Shown: positions 33,982 to 49,100 of the stretch, one piece after another | Position numbering within the stretch: position 1 is the first letter of the stretch | Layout of the letters: each line of letters starts with the position of its first letter | Assembly: GCF_964275005.1 (NCBI RefSeq) | Contig: NC_092704.1 | Coordinates: forward strand, 5,476,048 to 5,540,047 | Origin: Diadema setosum | Lineage: Eukaryota; Echinodermata; Echinoidea; Diadematoida; Diadematidae | Length of the DNA: 64,000 nt | Reading direction: 5' to 3' | Translations under genes and position numbers: made by a program | The notes under the pieces: model-generated | Databases searched by the model: none | What the model was told of the DNA's origin: nothing | What the model saw: the letters and a program-made list of their open reading frames with translations, nothing else

Positions 33982-34126
33982 CTAGTCGGACTTGTGACAG
34001 TAGAGCTCCTTGAGTGATTTCAGCTCCTCTATTAAGGTCTTGTTCTGGTTCTCCAGGACCGCCACCCGGTTCTCAAGACACTTGATGTACTCCTTCTTCT
34101 TCCTCCTGCACTCCTTAGCTGCCTCT
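33982..34126 (-). CDS. CREB1: CREB coding exon 7 (basic region and leucine zipper, stop)
   Basis: Acceptor TTCGATACAG; phase 2 in. EAAKECRRKKKEYIKCLENR continues into the zipper (VAVLENQNKTLIEELKSLK) and ELYCHKSD, then TAG at 33984-33982. Nearly identical to vertebrate CREB. A consensus donor CAG|GTGAGT follows four bases after the stop. Confidence 0.98.
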
Positions 34127-37100
34127 CTGTATCGAACCGAGTAGGAAAGATTAACAGAAAGTGGTTAAATCCTGCATTTTTTGACACAGACATAGAGTCA
34201 ACCTTGCTTAAGTCGACTCGCATAAGTCGAATAATCACCTTCGTCAAAGGTTTTTTCAAGTCCTCTTTTCTTATATTCTACTGGTTATTAATCCCTCAAA
34301 GTCAGCTATTCTCTTAGTCAAAGCTATTTCTTCAGTCCAAACAGATTCCACTTAGACAAGGATGACTGTACGTCTCTCAACTTGCCATGCCACCATGCAT
34401 GTCATCTAGCATACTGGAAAAAAAAAAAGATACCACCCAGTTTTGAAAACAAAATCACCATTGAAAGTGCATCGCAACTAAACTACTCTCAGGAAAAAAT
34501 AATTAGAAAATCTATACATAGACATGAAGGTGATACCTTTATACCACCAATGAACACGAAATCGAAATAAACATACATACTACGAGAACAATTAAGACAA
34601 TTTTTGTGCTAGTGATATTACGTCCCAAGTTCATTATTCAGTACAGGCGACCCTGTTACAACAAAGTCCTAGGGACCAGCAGTTTCCTTTCAATATATCA
34701 AAATTTCATCCTAGCCGAACAGTATAGTGGGTATTAAAAGAAATAAACGTGATAACTATGGGACTGAATTTTTACATCATTGCAATGAGAATTTTGTTTT
34801 ACTTGTGACTGTCATAATGGGAGTGCACTGAATTTTTCTCTCTCTCTCACTCTCACTTTTCTCTCATCCCTTGCAACCAACCTGTTCTTCATCAGTCTCA
34901 GCTCCCGTTTCCTCCCCGCCTCCTCGGCAAGCACAGCCTGCTGCTGGATGTTGGCCGGCGCTGTCATGACGACGCCCTGCGCTAACGATGTGGCCGGCCT
35001 GATCTGGTAGGCCTGGACGTCACCTAGACGAGCTATGTTCACTGCTGTCGGGGGGCAGAAACGACATTGCACAGATTGAGCCCTTTTTTCCGAGGCATGA
35101 ATGCAGAAACCTCATGAACTATAAAGTTGTGTCTTGAGACAAAGGCATAAGATGGCCTATTCAAAATCCTTACACAGGATTACCTATTACATCACAAATT
35201 CCATACACCTTATGTTTTCAAGTTTATAACTTAAAACTATTTAGTAGCGCATAAACTGAATGCAATGATGCAGTTCAGGGAGCTACAGGCATAGCCTGTC
35301 ACTCTAAAGTCAAATGTGCTATCTACCCACGTCCAAACATACACCTGACAAATAGATGTATTACAGCATAGCCAATTTGCACCCATAAACGGCATCACAC
35401 CCATTAAACAAACCCTCAGATTCAGCATTTAGTAATGGTACCAAGAATAAAACCCTATATGGCATCTTCAATTTATGCTCTTTGCATTTGCCAGAAAATA
35501 ACCAGAACATAATCTGCCCTGAAATACAATAAAGAATTCTGATTTATGGTAATTGTACTTAATCCACAATGCCTATACTGTAGAAGTGATCTTCATTTTA
35601 TTCTTTTACATCTACCTTCCTGAAGGTTGAAAACCTATATTGTGAAAGAGGACTACTATATGGCAAAAAAAAAAGAAAGAAAAACACACCTTATTCACCT
35701 TATTCTTTTTTTTTCTCAAACACTGATAATGCCATGTGTCTATTAACTCTTTATGTGCCATGGTGGAAACCCCCCATGTGCCACTTTATTCTGAGACACC
35801 AGCGTAGTCATACGTTGAGAACAGAATTTGTATAACATTTATGAATTTATGTTAAATTGTAGACAAAGTTAGCAAAGTTGTAGAGAAAATGCCAAGCTTT
35901 CATTTGATGTAATTTCTAGGACAGAAATCTATATTTGCTTTTCTTTCAAATGCCCTGTAGACACATTACAGTTACTGTAAATGTATGACTTTTACACACA
36001 AAGCAGTGACAAAAACTTAGAATTTGCACGCAAATCCAGTATGAAACACTGCTTGTTAGTCATTCACCACATAAAATGCAAGCTATAGGCGAGAGGAACG
36101 GAATCGCATGAAACGCTTTCAATGTACTGTGGCATTTGGCAATTTATCGATCGGTTTGGGCGGGTTTGTGCATTTGAGTGGAATATGCGAAGTTGGCACG
36201 CCGTCGACTGAGTCGGACGGGCGCAAAGAGTTAAAAATGTACCCTTTTCAGAATCTTTTTTTTTTCTGACACAAATGCGTAGCAAGTTATATGGAGAGTG
36301 AGGGAGTTAATGAAGATTGACACCTGTCGTCATGCTGCTTGCGACGTCGCAAACTTACCAGTAGCAGCTGGCACAAAGAATTGCTGGCCATCCTGCGTCT
36401 GGATAGACTGGACAATACCGGACCCACCAGAGTTGGTCATGGTCAGGGTCTGAATACCCTGCACACCATCGCTTGGGTTAGCGATCTGGATTGTCGCACC
36501 TGTCCGAAGCAACACAGAAACAGGGTACAGCAGTTTAATAGTCTACTAGTATACTGACTTCTGATACAGGAAGGGTAACCACAGACAGTGTGGGAATCTT
36601 TACAAATTGTATTACTTCTCAGAACCATCACAAACATGATAATACATCATACATAACTGGACTTTGGAGATGAAAGTATGTATATATATATTTATAAAAA
36701 GAATCTAAATCTGCAAACCTACATCCATGTATCTACAAGTAACATCTTCTGAACTTGGCCTAACATGAAGAACTAGTGAGGAAAAAAGTTTCCACTTTAA
36801 TAGTTGTTCATTTACTGATATATAGCATTATTTGCTTATTTAAACAAGAACAGTGCAGTCAGTTGTGCATCAAGAACAATACAGTGTATACATCGTATGT
36901 GTATTGTGATCCTGAGGGGTTGCAACCAACATTTGAACAAACCATTACAATTCAAAGCGTCCACTCAAAAATAAAGATCTTTGTCACCCAGAAACAACAA
37001 ATGACACAAGACCTTAGATATCTTTGAAATTTCTCTCTATTCCTTGAAATGGCTGAGGCTAATTTAGCCGAGTGAAAGGGAATTGAACATACAGAACTTT

Positions 37101-40100
37101 GTAATCCCCTAATAACTGCTAATCAAAGGCTGCGACACGTTTCCCACCTAAGACATTTTGCACAACCCTTTAAAAAGTTTGTTTTCATTTTAAAATACAT
37201 AAAATAGATGTATTTAACCAATATAAATAAACTTATACATAAATAAATAACACTGTGCATGCAAATACTTGTACGCATCCATAAAGACATGAACATAAAG
37301 TCGACATGACATTGAGTGCGTGCGTCGAAGAGGTTGCCCCTCCTTTCGAGCTCCGTTAAATTGTACGATTTAGGCGAGGCACTTGGACGTTTGACTTATC
37401 ATTTTAGTAGCGACGTATTTGTGAAAGAACATGGAAGCAACTGGATCGCTTTTACGAGTTTTGGACGCTGTCTTGGAGACAAATCTGACATCAAACTTTT
37501 GGTGATTTTTGCGCACAGAGCCTAGCAGCAGCCATATACATGAACCTGTGTATACTTGAACTGGCTGCCTCTTATACTCTGCATCAATAGATCTGCCCTA
37601 GATATGGGGCACAAGAACAGCTTTCATTTACTGCCTTTGTGGGAGCAATAGCATCATGCTCTTACACAAGCATTTGGTACTGCTAAACACAGGCAATACT
37701 GTATGTGTAGTACATGTACAGCAGTTTTCACTTTCACAAACAAGGCAACTGCTTTAAATAAAAGTGCATGCAGGGGAAAGGGCATTCTTTATTCAGAGTT
37801 TTACATGAAATTACCTTGTCATATTCAAACTCATTCCCTATCCATGAATCTACAGTAGTTTTAAACATTTTGTGAGTGTTATTTTGCAATTACTGGCACC
37901 TCTAGTCATACCGCATTGGTAACTCAGATTAGTATACTGGTGCTGGTTGTGGGTTGTTATCATTCATATCAAATGCAATTGAAATGGAACATAAAATCAT
38001 AGACTGGGAAAAACCTGCTAAAATCTAGGCTTAAAATACATGAATGGCATATTACCAGATTAAGTGGGAAATCAGTGAATTTGAATGAGACTAACTTGCT
38101 TCATACACATTACATCTGATTCTGGGGAATGTGAAAAGCTGAAATGTTTCTAGAGCTATCTGCTTCTAAGAAATCTCTCTCAAAATCTGTCTTCAAAAAA
38201 AGAATGGAATCATCAAACAGCAAAACAAAGTGAACACGATCAGCCGTACAGATACAGTGTACATTAAGTTATGAGTTTAAGAATCTATGTGAAAAATTCA
38301 TTTCCAATACTTGTATCTTTCCTGCAAGTATTTTTGGTGAATTATCAAAAAGTCACCTATACATTGGAAGAGAAAAAAAAAATGCAACTAATGAAAGGAC
38401 AGTTTGGATAAACAGAAACTTTCTAAATAACAAAATGTTGAAGATCAAGGAAATTCCTCATACAATATGCACAGATGTAGGTCAAATATGGACAATTTGA
38501 TTTTTTTTAGCACACATGCAGGACCTCTACGGCATTTTCGAATACAGTGTTTCTGCTTTGAACTGCACACAAGAGAGACAAACACTATGACCATCTGTTT
38601 GTTTGCCGAAGTAAAACAACTTGGGTCACCTTTCCTAGAAAATAAAGTCTTATAGTCATAACACAGTGGTTTTCAAAAAGATTGAAGTTCATGGAAAACA
38701 ATATAATTAGAATACAAGCCAAAGTTTTGCTTTCCTCTAACGTGTTCTCGAAAAAGAAGCATTTCTCAACATATGAAAACATCAAATTCAGACAGAAAAT
38801 TCAAATGGTTGACAACCAATTCAGGCCATGAAATTATACACACTCGAAATTTATATGGCCAGGTTTTTTGTCTGTTGTTTGTTTGTTTGTTTTCAATCTA
38901 AGAAGCATAATGATTCATGTTCCAAAAACACACAGATGCCTCAGGTATAAGTCTTCAATGAAATCACCTCCAGTAGTCTGCTGTCATTTTAGGAATTTGT
39001 ACAGTTTGCTACCCCTAGTCAACTGGCATTTTATGGAATATGAATTGACTGCAACTTTCAAATGATTATATCACACTCTGCTAAAAATACTAAGTCCACT
39101 TTTACAGGTGCACAAAGCTTTGCACAGAAAAGTTTTTGAGGATGAGGGGCAGACTGTCTCGGAATCCTACACAACAAATTTATTAGGAATCAAAGGTTTA
39201 TCAAATCCAAAGCCGCAATCAAATAAACGAGCACGTGGAAGGAGGACAAGCTCCAACTGCTGAGAGGAAACAACATTTTAAAAAAAAAGAGAAATCCCCC
39301 CAGCATGCACCAGTAGCACGTGCGCCGCGACCTGGATACACACTGCGGGCATCGGTGGTAATGCAGCTGGTGGGATAATTGAGGAGCTGACATTTAAGAG
39401 GGGCAGACAGCGAGCCAGCTTCAAACCCCTTTTGACAGACCAGAGGGTCCGGAGGATCACACCAAAAGGGTCTGATCCCTCATCAAACCACTAAGGGAGG
39501 AGGAGGAGGAGGAGGAGGAAGGAAGAGGAGGGGCGAGGGGGAAGAGAGAGAAAGGGGTTTAACCACCACTATGAATGGAATGGTGAGCTTTTTAAATAGC
39601 CTCCAATAGCCTCTTACACTGGCTTAAACACCTCTGGGCAAAGAGAAGAGGTTGCATTCATTCACCGCTTTGTATTTGATTTGAACCTCCGCCCATTCCG
39701 CTCCGCGACCCCAAACCCTCCGATGCCTTCTGTAATATTCTGCCTCAAGACACTATATTGATCATTCTCGTGGTGTTTCTGATTTTTCCTTTTCAATCTC
39801 CCTCCTGTATTATCCATTTGTCAACTCCCTCATCTACATTCTTCCCTCAACAATGGCCCTGTTTCTTTTGAGCCATCACTCCCTATTAATATGATGGCTA
39901 TGATCCACTCATTGAAAAGTCCATCAATCTACTCTCAACTCAAGTGTGTTGATGCTATGAATACAATATGCGGGTGCACCAAACAGAGATTATCTACACA
40001 AATGCACCATTTTATCTCCTCTCTCTCCTTTGATGTTACTTTTTGGTATTCACTCCAAGTATACCAATATAATGAAAACAACCAGTGCAGTGTATTTATA

Positions 40101-43100
40101 GGAATTCATAAAAGATAATACCATACACTCTTCAGCATTTTTCCATAGCAGAATACAGAGGGAAAAGTCTTATAACCGTGTTGATAAATATTCTTCATTT
40201 ACAAAGAAAAATGTGTGCTCTTTATCCATTACATGGAAGAATATGACCTATGGTTTTTAATTTGTGTCATTAAGAAGTCTTCATTTGATGCATTAACATA
40301 TCATTACAATGCAGGATGTGACAATACAAAAGTGCAACTGTCCCTTTTGGTTCACATCAATTGGTAATTACATGCACTACTAGTAATTGCTTGTGGACAT
40401 AATGAAAAACTCAAATAAAAATGGTGGCAACAAAAAGACTTGATCTACATGTATATTTAGATAGGGATCACGGACTGAGATGATTGGTCTTTCCATGGAA
40501 ACCCTGACAGTTCCAAGAAATCAGAAAACCACATCTAACAGGAATTATATATCATGACAAACTCTACATGATAAATCATATAAAATATGAATTACATGTT
40601 GCCTTTCAATGTCACTTGTATTTTGTAAATTGAGTTGTAATATTTGTATATAATCATGTTATCAGGTGTTAAATCATCTTGTTTTCTAATGTGACTTAAC
40701 TTATTTTGACAAAGAAATGGTATGTGATGTTGATATACATGTATTGTCACTGTGTAAACTAACTCAATTTGTCCCGAGGGCTTGCCATGGTATTTTGTAT
40801 TGTCTTTTTAACCCTTTGCAAAAATAATTTAAAAAATGAATGAAAGAATAATTCCTGGACTTTGATTCAAAAGGAGACAAAGGTCAGTTGTAAGGTTTGC
40901 ATTTACCATGGCAACAAATACAATGCCCACAGCTGATTGGTCAATACCTAGCTGTTGCCACGGTAACAGTGATGATACATAATGGCATGTAGTCATAAGA
41001 AGTCTATCATTCACCTGGTCACGCAGTGTGCAATTCTATATGTACATCATGACATGTGTACACATTCAAAGATATTGCCTCAGTTTTTTGAATGCACAGA
41101 CCTGTATTTAAAGGTCTTGTTTACCTTTGGGAACAGTGATTTAAAAAAAAAAAAAATTCAGGATATGACATTTAATGCATATGTGTAGGTCTGTTGTACC
41201 GCAAAACATCCAATCATATAGAATTTTTGTGATAAAGCCTAAAATATAAGGAGATATCTGGATTTTTCTCAATAAACCGTAACTGTAGACGGTTCAGTCT
41301 GGAAACATTTTTATTATAACTATTGTTCGCATTTTGTAATACTTAGCATCGATTTTACAGATTCAAATTTTTACAGTGGTTGTTTCTATCCCTAACTCAC
41401 ATTTTAGAACTATTTTAAAGCACTAATGCTGAGTTTTTGTTTCATCTGCAAATGGTAAATTATCCCTTTAAAAGCATGCACGTGTAGAGGTGGTGTCTAG
41501 TGAACGAGGGCGGGTTCATTGACCACAGTTTTTAATCAATACATATTTCAGTGAAAGTATACAATTGTAGGAACGTATTATACACTGATTTCAAAGTTTT
41601 CCATTTCATACTTAAATTGTTCCCTGGATCTGTCAAAGCTGCCAGAAAATCTAATAAAATCTCTCTCCAACTCCTCTCAAACCAAATCAATTGAACATCA
41701 AAGCTTATTACACTAGGAATCAGCCCTTGCCACGACATCACTTGCTATGCCTCTCAACTCAAAAGTGACTCGTAAAATCAATTCTCTTGACTTTTCCCTT
41801 AATCCCCTCTTGCTGCTGGACAGCTCAAATAAATCCAAGCATTCCATGTTGGACTTCTGGGAACTCTGCCATTCTCCAGTTATCAGTTTTGCAGATCCAT
41901 GCCCATTGCAGGCAAGGTGATGAATAATCAATTTACGAGAGAAGTATAATGTCATTCATTTCAATTTATTCATTTTCCCTAGATTCAAAATGGTTGACTA
42001 TTCCTATACAAAGTTGATCAAACAAATACCATGGGGCATGTAGACTTACAGAGCAAATCATGACAAGCTTGACCACTAAAGCTCAGTTCATGTTGTAGTT
42101 CATGCTGCATTTTCTTTAAAAACAAAAAAAAAAAGGTTATAGTTACGGGCATGTGGTTGCAAGAATAAATCCGTTTTCAGTTTTTATTTGATACTCTCCC
42201 TTCCAGTCAATGTCAAGATGAATGCATTTATAATGAAATGCATGGCCGAAGAAAAAAAGAAAAGAAAAGAGAGAAGTCCTTGTTCTTGTGAACTTGAAAT
42301 ACAATGTAGTTATGTTCACAGAACATTTATGATCTTCAAAGTTTTGAACTTTGATGGATTAGCTTGTAGTTTTAGACTATGATGTGTGCACACGTGATTA
42401 AATTTTCTAGCGACATTCCCACTCAATGATTTAACCTGAGAATGAGACAAAGAAATATTTACACACATGCAATGCCAGTGATAAACCAGATAATTTGCAG
42501 TGATAAAGAGTACAACAAGCACTGAAGGTTGACCCAGAAGCTGAGGGGGAATAGGATTCATGAAGAGGTTATGCTAACTTTTGAGTTCATTGATTATTTA
42601 ATGTCCACAAGATGGTGGACTAGGAGTGCAGACCTCTTGCAGCTTGTGGATAGAGCACAATAACCAAAAGATGTCTTGTGGTTCTAATCATCAACGAATC
42701 TCTAAGATTGCTAATTTTCAAGTGCCTCTACACGGGGCTAAACTACAAGCTAATCTTTGGATTTAGGACTGCGTGTGAACGTAACTAGTGGGGACAGTAC
42801 CTGTGGGTAAATTCTGGATGGCCGAGGCTGTCGCTCCAGAAACAATGATGCTCTGGGTCCCCTCTGATTCGTCACTCCCTGCTGGCTCCTCCTCTATCTT
42901 AGGCACTCCTGGAACATCTGACGAAAGGTCGTTGAGAATCCTCCTACAGAGCAAAGACCATCATGAGATAGAAGGGTCAGAGGTCAGCAGCGCACAGTGG
43001 GTTCATGGAGGAGAACCATTCCCACTCAAAGACATCTTACTTTGGGTGGGGTTTTCTTTTTTTCTTCCAAATATAACATTATGTTAGTTTTTTACCAATT

Positions 43101-46100
43101 ATATCACACTAAACAAATCAAACTAGTCAAGGTGGAATTTTTCCGGTACATGAATGCTGCACTGCATTTCTCCGGCAAATAAGAGTTGGAACTGTCAGTT
43201 GGACTCGAGTTCTGCACGTTTTCCACATTCTCCCACAATAGAGTACACTACACTCTGAATGGCACTACTGCAGGCAGCTCCTGAAGTCGAGATCTCGTTG
43301 TGCATGAGATAGAATTAAACATTGGCCTATTATACTCAAACTGTTTAAACAAAAACAAAAAAATGCCACATGAAGTACACAAGTAAAAGCCATCATACTA
43401 CTGTACACAGTTTATTTGACCATAGCTCATCACGCACATACAGCATGGAGGGCAATGTAACGAATATATACGTGTATATATCTCACTCTTCTTTCTCCCT
43501 AGAGGTTTCTGAGCACAGTGCGGTAGAAAATGCTTTCAGCAGCAGAGCTTGAAGCTATACACATTCGTCCATCAATAGATGGATGCCACAAGTCCTGAAG
43601 AATAACTACACACACAACATTCTCATTCCACTCTCTGACACTCATTCTTGTATGTTCCATCTCTCCCTTTCACAATCTCTCTCTCCCTCATTTCTCTCCC
43701 AATCGTTCTCCACATCTCTCCCATATCTCTCTCCCCCTATCTCACTCCCTCTCTCTCTCTCTATCAATCTCTCTCTCTCTAGTTCCAAGGACGAACTGCT
43801 CCTGGATCCCAGGTTACTGCTGACTGCTCAAGAAGCCCTTCAGCATCAACTGACTACAAAGTCATTGGTGAGGATATTTTTGTATACAAGTATAGTCTAT
43901 TCCTCTGAACATTGTTGCCCTTTCAGGGGTGTTTTGCTTCCAAATGTTTGGATGAATTCTGCTGGCTATGAGGACACGGCGATTCTTTGTAGAAAATGAA
44001 TGTGTATCATTGTTCCTTTCACACCCCCCCCCCCTTAGGTGATCGAGTCTTGATAGTCACGTGTACAGCGCCTTGTCACCATACAAATGTACTTGTTATT
44101 TACTTCTTATGCATTCAATTGAAATGCAGGTCACATGTTTAGTACATTCTGCAGACAGTCCTTGTGAAACCAGTGTTTTCATTTGAATCATGCAATGTTT
44201 TTGTTGTTGTTCTCTGGGGCACCCAGTACATATGTAGCTTACCTGGTAAAAACAGGAGACAAAGTTATCAGAAATAGACATGTGTGTGGCTATCAGAGCA
44301 GATTATAAGAACACTATTACAGTGGACTCCTGTTACAACAAAGTCCTCAAGACCCGCAGTTTTCTTTCATTACGTCGAAATTTCGTTATAACCGAACAAA
44401 TAAACAATTAAAATACGTAGCGTGGATAATGTTGCCGCCTGAAATTTTACTTCATTGTCACCAGAATTTTGTAATAACCAGGTTCTTTATAACGGGAGTG
44501 CACTGTACAGTGTACTCTACTCACAATTTGGAGAACAAAACAATCGTACATCCAAAACTTTGAAACACAATTGACAGCCCACTGCGTATGCATCAGATTT
44601 CAACAGGTGGCTACAATGTATCTACAGGTGGTTCTTGATAATACATAGATTAGCAGGTTATCACATTTCAGATCGCACCATCATTTCCCTCAAGAACTTC
44701 CTCCGGTGAGCTTTGATTCTTTTGACTCACACCATCAGGTGACCTAAAACGGCTTCTGCCAAGCTCCATACACTGTGCACGGATCGGCAGACAGCTCACA
44801 CTCAAATAGTCACTAACTACAAACTTTCCCACCAAATTTTCCCGAAGTCCCGGCCTGCACTCGTTTGATAATGAGCTGATAATCAAGCAGGTTCATCTTC
44901 GGAGCAAATCTTCCATTGAGGGTCAACGACTTCTCATGCATTGCCAAGTGTATGCTCACAAAGATGAGATAAATTAGGGGGGTGATCTAGCTTTATTCAG
45001 TCATATTGTAAACCTTGCCAAATTCCATTTCACTTGCTCTTCTATTCTTTTCTTCCATGTTCTATGTCCATGCACGAACAACAAAATTGAAAGTTGATAT
45101 ACTACACATGTACTTCTATTATTTTTTTCTCCTTGAGGTTTCATCCCATACATCCCATATATGATCTGTAACTTGTGCACACCAATTAATCACACAAACA
45201 CAATAGCTGGAGAATAAGCACAAAGTCCTCATTCTCCAGCTATTGAAATCTCAGCTAATATCCTTCTTTCTTCCCTTTATTTTAATGAAATCTTTACTTC
45301 AATTAAAACATATGTCCTATTTACACTTATCAATGATCCTTCAGTTCAAGTCAATTCAATGTCAAGCTGTGTTGTGAAAGCTGGCAAACATCAAATCAAA
45401 ACTCAAAAATACCAATATATCACAAGAGTATGTCCCAACAAATTCAATCAAAACTACTACTTTGCTATACAGTGTGTTTAAATGACATCTATATGTACAC
45501 TGTATACTAACTGTACAGATGTATTATATACAATGTATGAAAAGTCATGTGATCACTCTGAATATTCAAATATACCTTAACAAACATTTCACACACTCAA
45601 TTATTCCACAAAGAATCATTTGAAAGTAACTCTGACATGAATCAATATCTTACCTATATGATCTTTAAAAAATAACTAATACTGCAACAATGACTATTAC
45701 TACTAATAATAATAACAATAAGACAAAGACAAAGGAAACAATAAAAAAGATATTAAGAAGCAGAAGTACAGGAACATGAATTACTAAAAGACTATCAAAT
45801 TATCATGAAGACAGATCTCCATCATTAAAGATTGAGACGCATTATTTCAATAATGTGATGGCACAAAACATGCTTATAAATGCACTCTACTGTGCATTAC
45901 TCGATGCAAATGCATCATGAGGCAAGATCAATAGAAGCTGTAAAACACTTCTGATTTTTTATTATTTTTTTCTTTTCTTTTTTTGGTTATTTTTTCACAC
46001 TTTTGGAAAGCAAACATATTCCTCCAGAAACAGGACACTGTTGTAGTACAGTGTAGCCTGTAAGAAAAAACAAATATACATAACCGTTAACTGTTCTTAT

Positions 46101-49100
46101 ACAAAGTAGGCCTATGTAAAAGGGCTTCAAACTGTATGGCACACACAGGAAAGAACTTGTGATGCTGTGTCTTACCAACGAAGTCTGCTCTCAAACCATC
46201 CAGATTTGGAGGAAAATACAGGCTGCTGTCACAATGGAACATTCATACGGTTCAGACTGTGTGTGTATCAACATGTACAGACCACCAGCTATAAAGCTAC
46301 AGTGTAGAATGTAGTCAGAGTGTGTACCGTAATCTATAATTCTTCCATACAGCAACTGAAATAATAAAATTTCTTAACATCAGATCAAAATCCCATGCCA
46401 TCTGGAGAAGAGACCACTTTTCCCTTCTCTCTTTTCATGTTCTCCTGAAATCACTGACATTTATGAACAATCATGCACCCTGAGAACCTGCAGTGTACAC
46501 AACGAGCGTACACCAGCCCCTGCATAGAATGTGAACTTTCCGTGCTTTTATTCATCCTATCACAAGGGTACCATACTCCTAGCCATTAAAGACTCACAAT
46601 GGTTAAAGTAGCCTCCATCAAACAAATAAAGAAAAAAAAACACAGATAAAGATTTTCTCTCATGGCAGTGTCCCATTTTTTCTTCTCCTTTTTCTTCTTT
46701 CCTTGACAACCTACAGATGTAGATGAGCTACAGAATCTGTGATAGACTAAGCAATAAAGAAAGTGTGTGTGTATGCATGTATATTTTAAAAGAGTATTCA
46801 AATGTGTGTGTTTAATAGAATATTCGAATTTTTGCACACTTCAAAAAAAAGAACAAGTAAAACATTCCCTAAGCACAGAACATACACTCATAGCTTGCCA
46901 AAAGGCTTACCAAAAGCTTGTCTTCCTGGTATAAAACACATGTGGAACCATTCTACAGTCTGTATCAATCAGATATCACATTTCAAAATTGGTAAGAATG
47001 ATTGCTGTAAAATTGTTTAAACACAAATTATTCAGAAGTTTATGCATGGGCAGCTTTGTCAACTAATTTTTGTAAAATGAGAGCATCCGTGCAAAGAATC
47101 TAAAGCTATATTAGTCTTGATCATGACCAGAATTTGTTTCACATTAATCATAGAAAGTACGTATCAGTGGTGATTGGAAAATCTATTCTTTTCTCCAAGA
47201 CTGATTAAAAACTTGAATGTGAACTTAAAATAGATGAAGGAAAGGTGTGAGATGAAAAGGATTCTTAAGTATATGACATGTTCTACAGACTAAAACATAT
47301 TTCCGTTTATAAGTCAGAGATGCAACATTTAAAGGGGATGGCTAGTAACTGATCAGTGGGAATCAGTGGGAATGCTGGTGGATGATTGTTCCAATCCTTG
47401 TGGGATTCATTTAAGAGTACATCTTTTGTTGTGTGAAAATTATTTGCTTCAGAATGGTCTCATATTCAAGTAATGTGCAGTTTAATGTTTCCAGGTTAGC
47501 ATACCTGTACAGTGACGGGGCATTAAACTGCACATTACTTGAACATGAGACCATTCTGAAGCAAATAATTTTCACACAACAATATATATATATATGTACT
47601 CTTAAATAAATCCAACAAGAATTGGAGCAATCATCCCCCAGCATTCCCACTTATTCCCACCATTCAGTTACTAGCCATCCCCTTTAAACTGCACATGACA
47701 CATCTTGTCATTTCAGAGTTGGTTCATTCTGAGGGACAATTTGTTTTTGCTGGGATAGGACAACAGTTACCACAAGAACGGCACATCATGCAGTCTGTGC
47801 ATATCATTTATAATAGCCATTTCAAAATCATCCTACTCAATGACATGCAGCAAACAGTGGCCCAACAGACATTTTATTGGTCTGTGTACTATTGAATAAT
47901 TTGCGAAACTCATGCATATGACCAGACTTGGGACTTCCCTGAAAAATGCTCACTATCTTGAATAATTTTTATAGGGACATGACTAATCCAATTCGGTGGA
48001 CATTGCCAAAAGCGCCCTCTAACGCCCAAATACAGAGCAACCTGAGATCAATGACTGTGGCGTATTCAACATCTAAATCTGCAGGTGACACAGGTCCTTT
48101 CTAAATGCACTGACTTGTATATTACACACACAAGGAGTCACACAGAAGCATGTGTTTTTCAAATTCACAAGTGGGTCTATGACACACAAACTGTATATTT
48201 ACAAAGAACAAAGATTTAGAACCAAACTCACACCATCCATTCATTACACTGGAATTGAAACAGTTGGGTTAACAAGGTAGTTTTAGATTTCTTCATTGTC
48301 TTGTAATGTCATGATTTTAAAGAAAATAAAAGCAAACACAAACAATCTACATCACAGCTTGACAGATTGCATGTAAAGCTCATGTATGAAGCACATACAA
48401 TGTACATGTAGAGAATTTATCATTTTGGTATACATTATATAGATGATGACTGGCAGGGAAGGGAACATACCGAATGTTCCACCCGAAGGGTAAAATGCTA
48501 TTGAGGGAGGTTAAAAGTCCCGAGACGAAGTCGAGGGACTTATAGCCTCCCGAAATAGCATTTCAAACCCTGAGGGTCGAACGTTTGGTATGTTCCCGAC
48601 AACAGAAGTCATCATCTGTTATATTATATGGGTTAGTCAAATACCATCATTATCAATTGATTTCACGCTCTGAAAGTGGCGCATCAAACCGTACACCGTA
48701 CCTTATTGATATCATGGTACAGGTACGCTTAGCGTAAAGGTCCAGCCGCGCACAACGCACTCAATCGCGCTAGCTCGCGCACAGCCAAATTCACTGTGTG
48801 CGCGGGCATTTGTTACATGAAAATGTTTTCCCATGGGAGAACATAACAAGAATGTTCGCCCATAATAACGAACGTATCTCCATCACATGACTGTGTTAAG
48901 CCAATCACTAACCGGTATTTGACTAACCCATTTAATATTATACGATGTAAATATGTATCAATTGATCAAAGCTCATAGGTAGCTTTTATTGTGCAAGAAG
49001 TTTTCTTAGACTCTTAATTTCTCTCCAATCATAAACAAATTTCACGTTTTGTCATCGTGACAAGAAGAAAAGTGAAAAGCAAGAACACTGTAATGGGATT

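Noticed and set aside
37316..37525. 69-residue open frame on the plus strand in CREB intron 4
   Set aside because: No similarity recognised, no splice partners; composition alone does not support a gene.
41108..41476. Inverted-repeat element in CREB intron 4
   Set aside because: The ends match over about eight bases only (TTTAAAGG and CCCTTTAAA); too weak to call.
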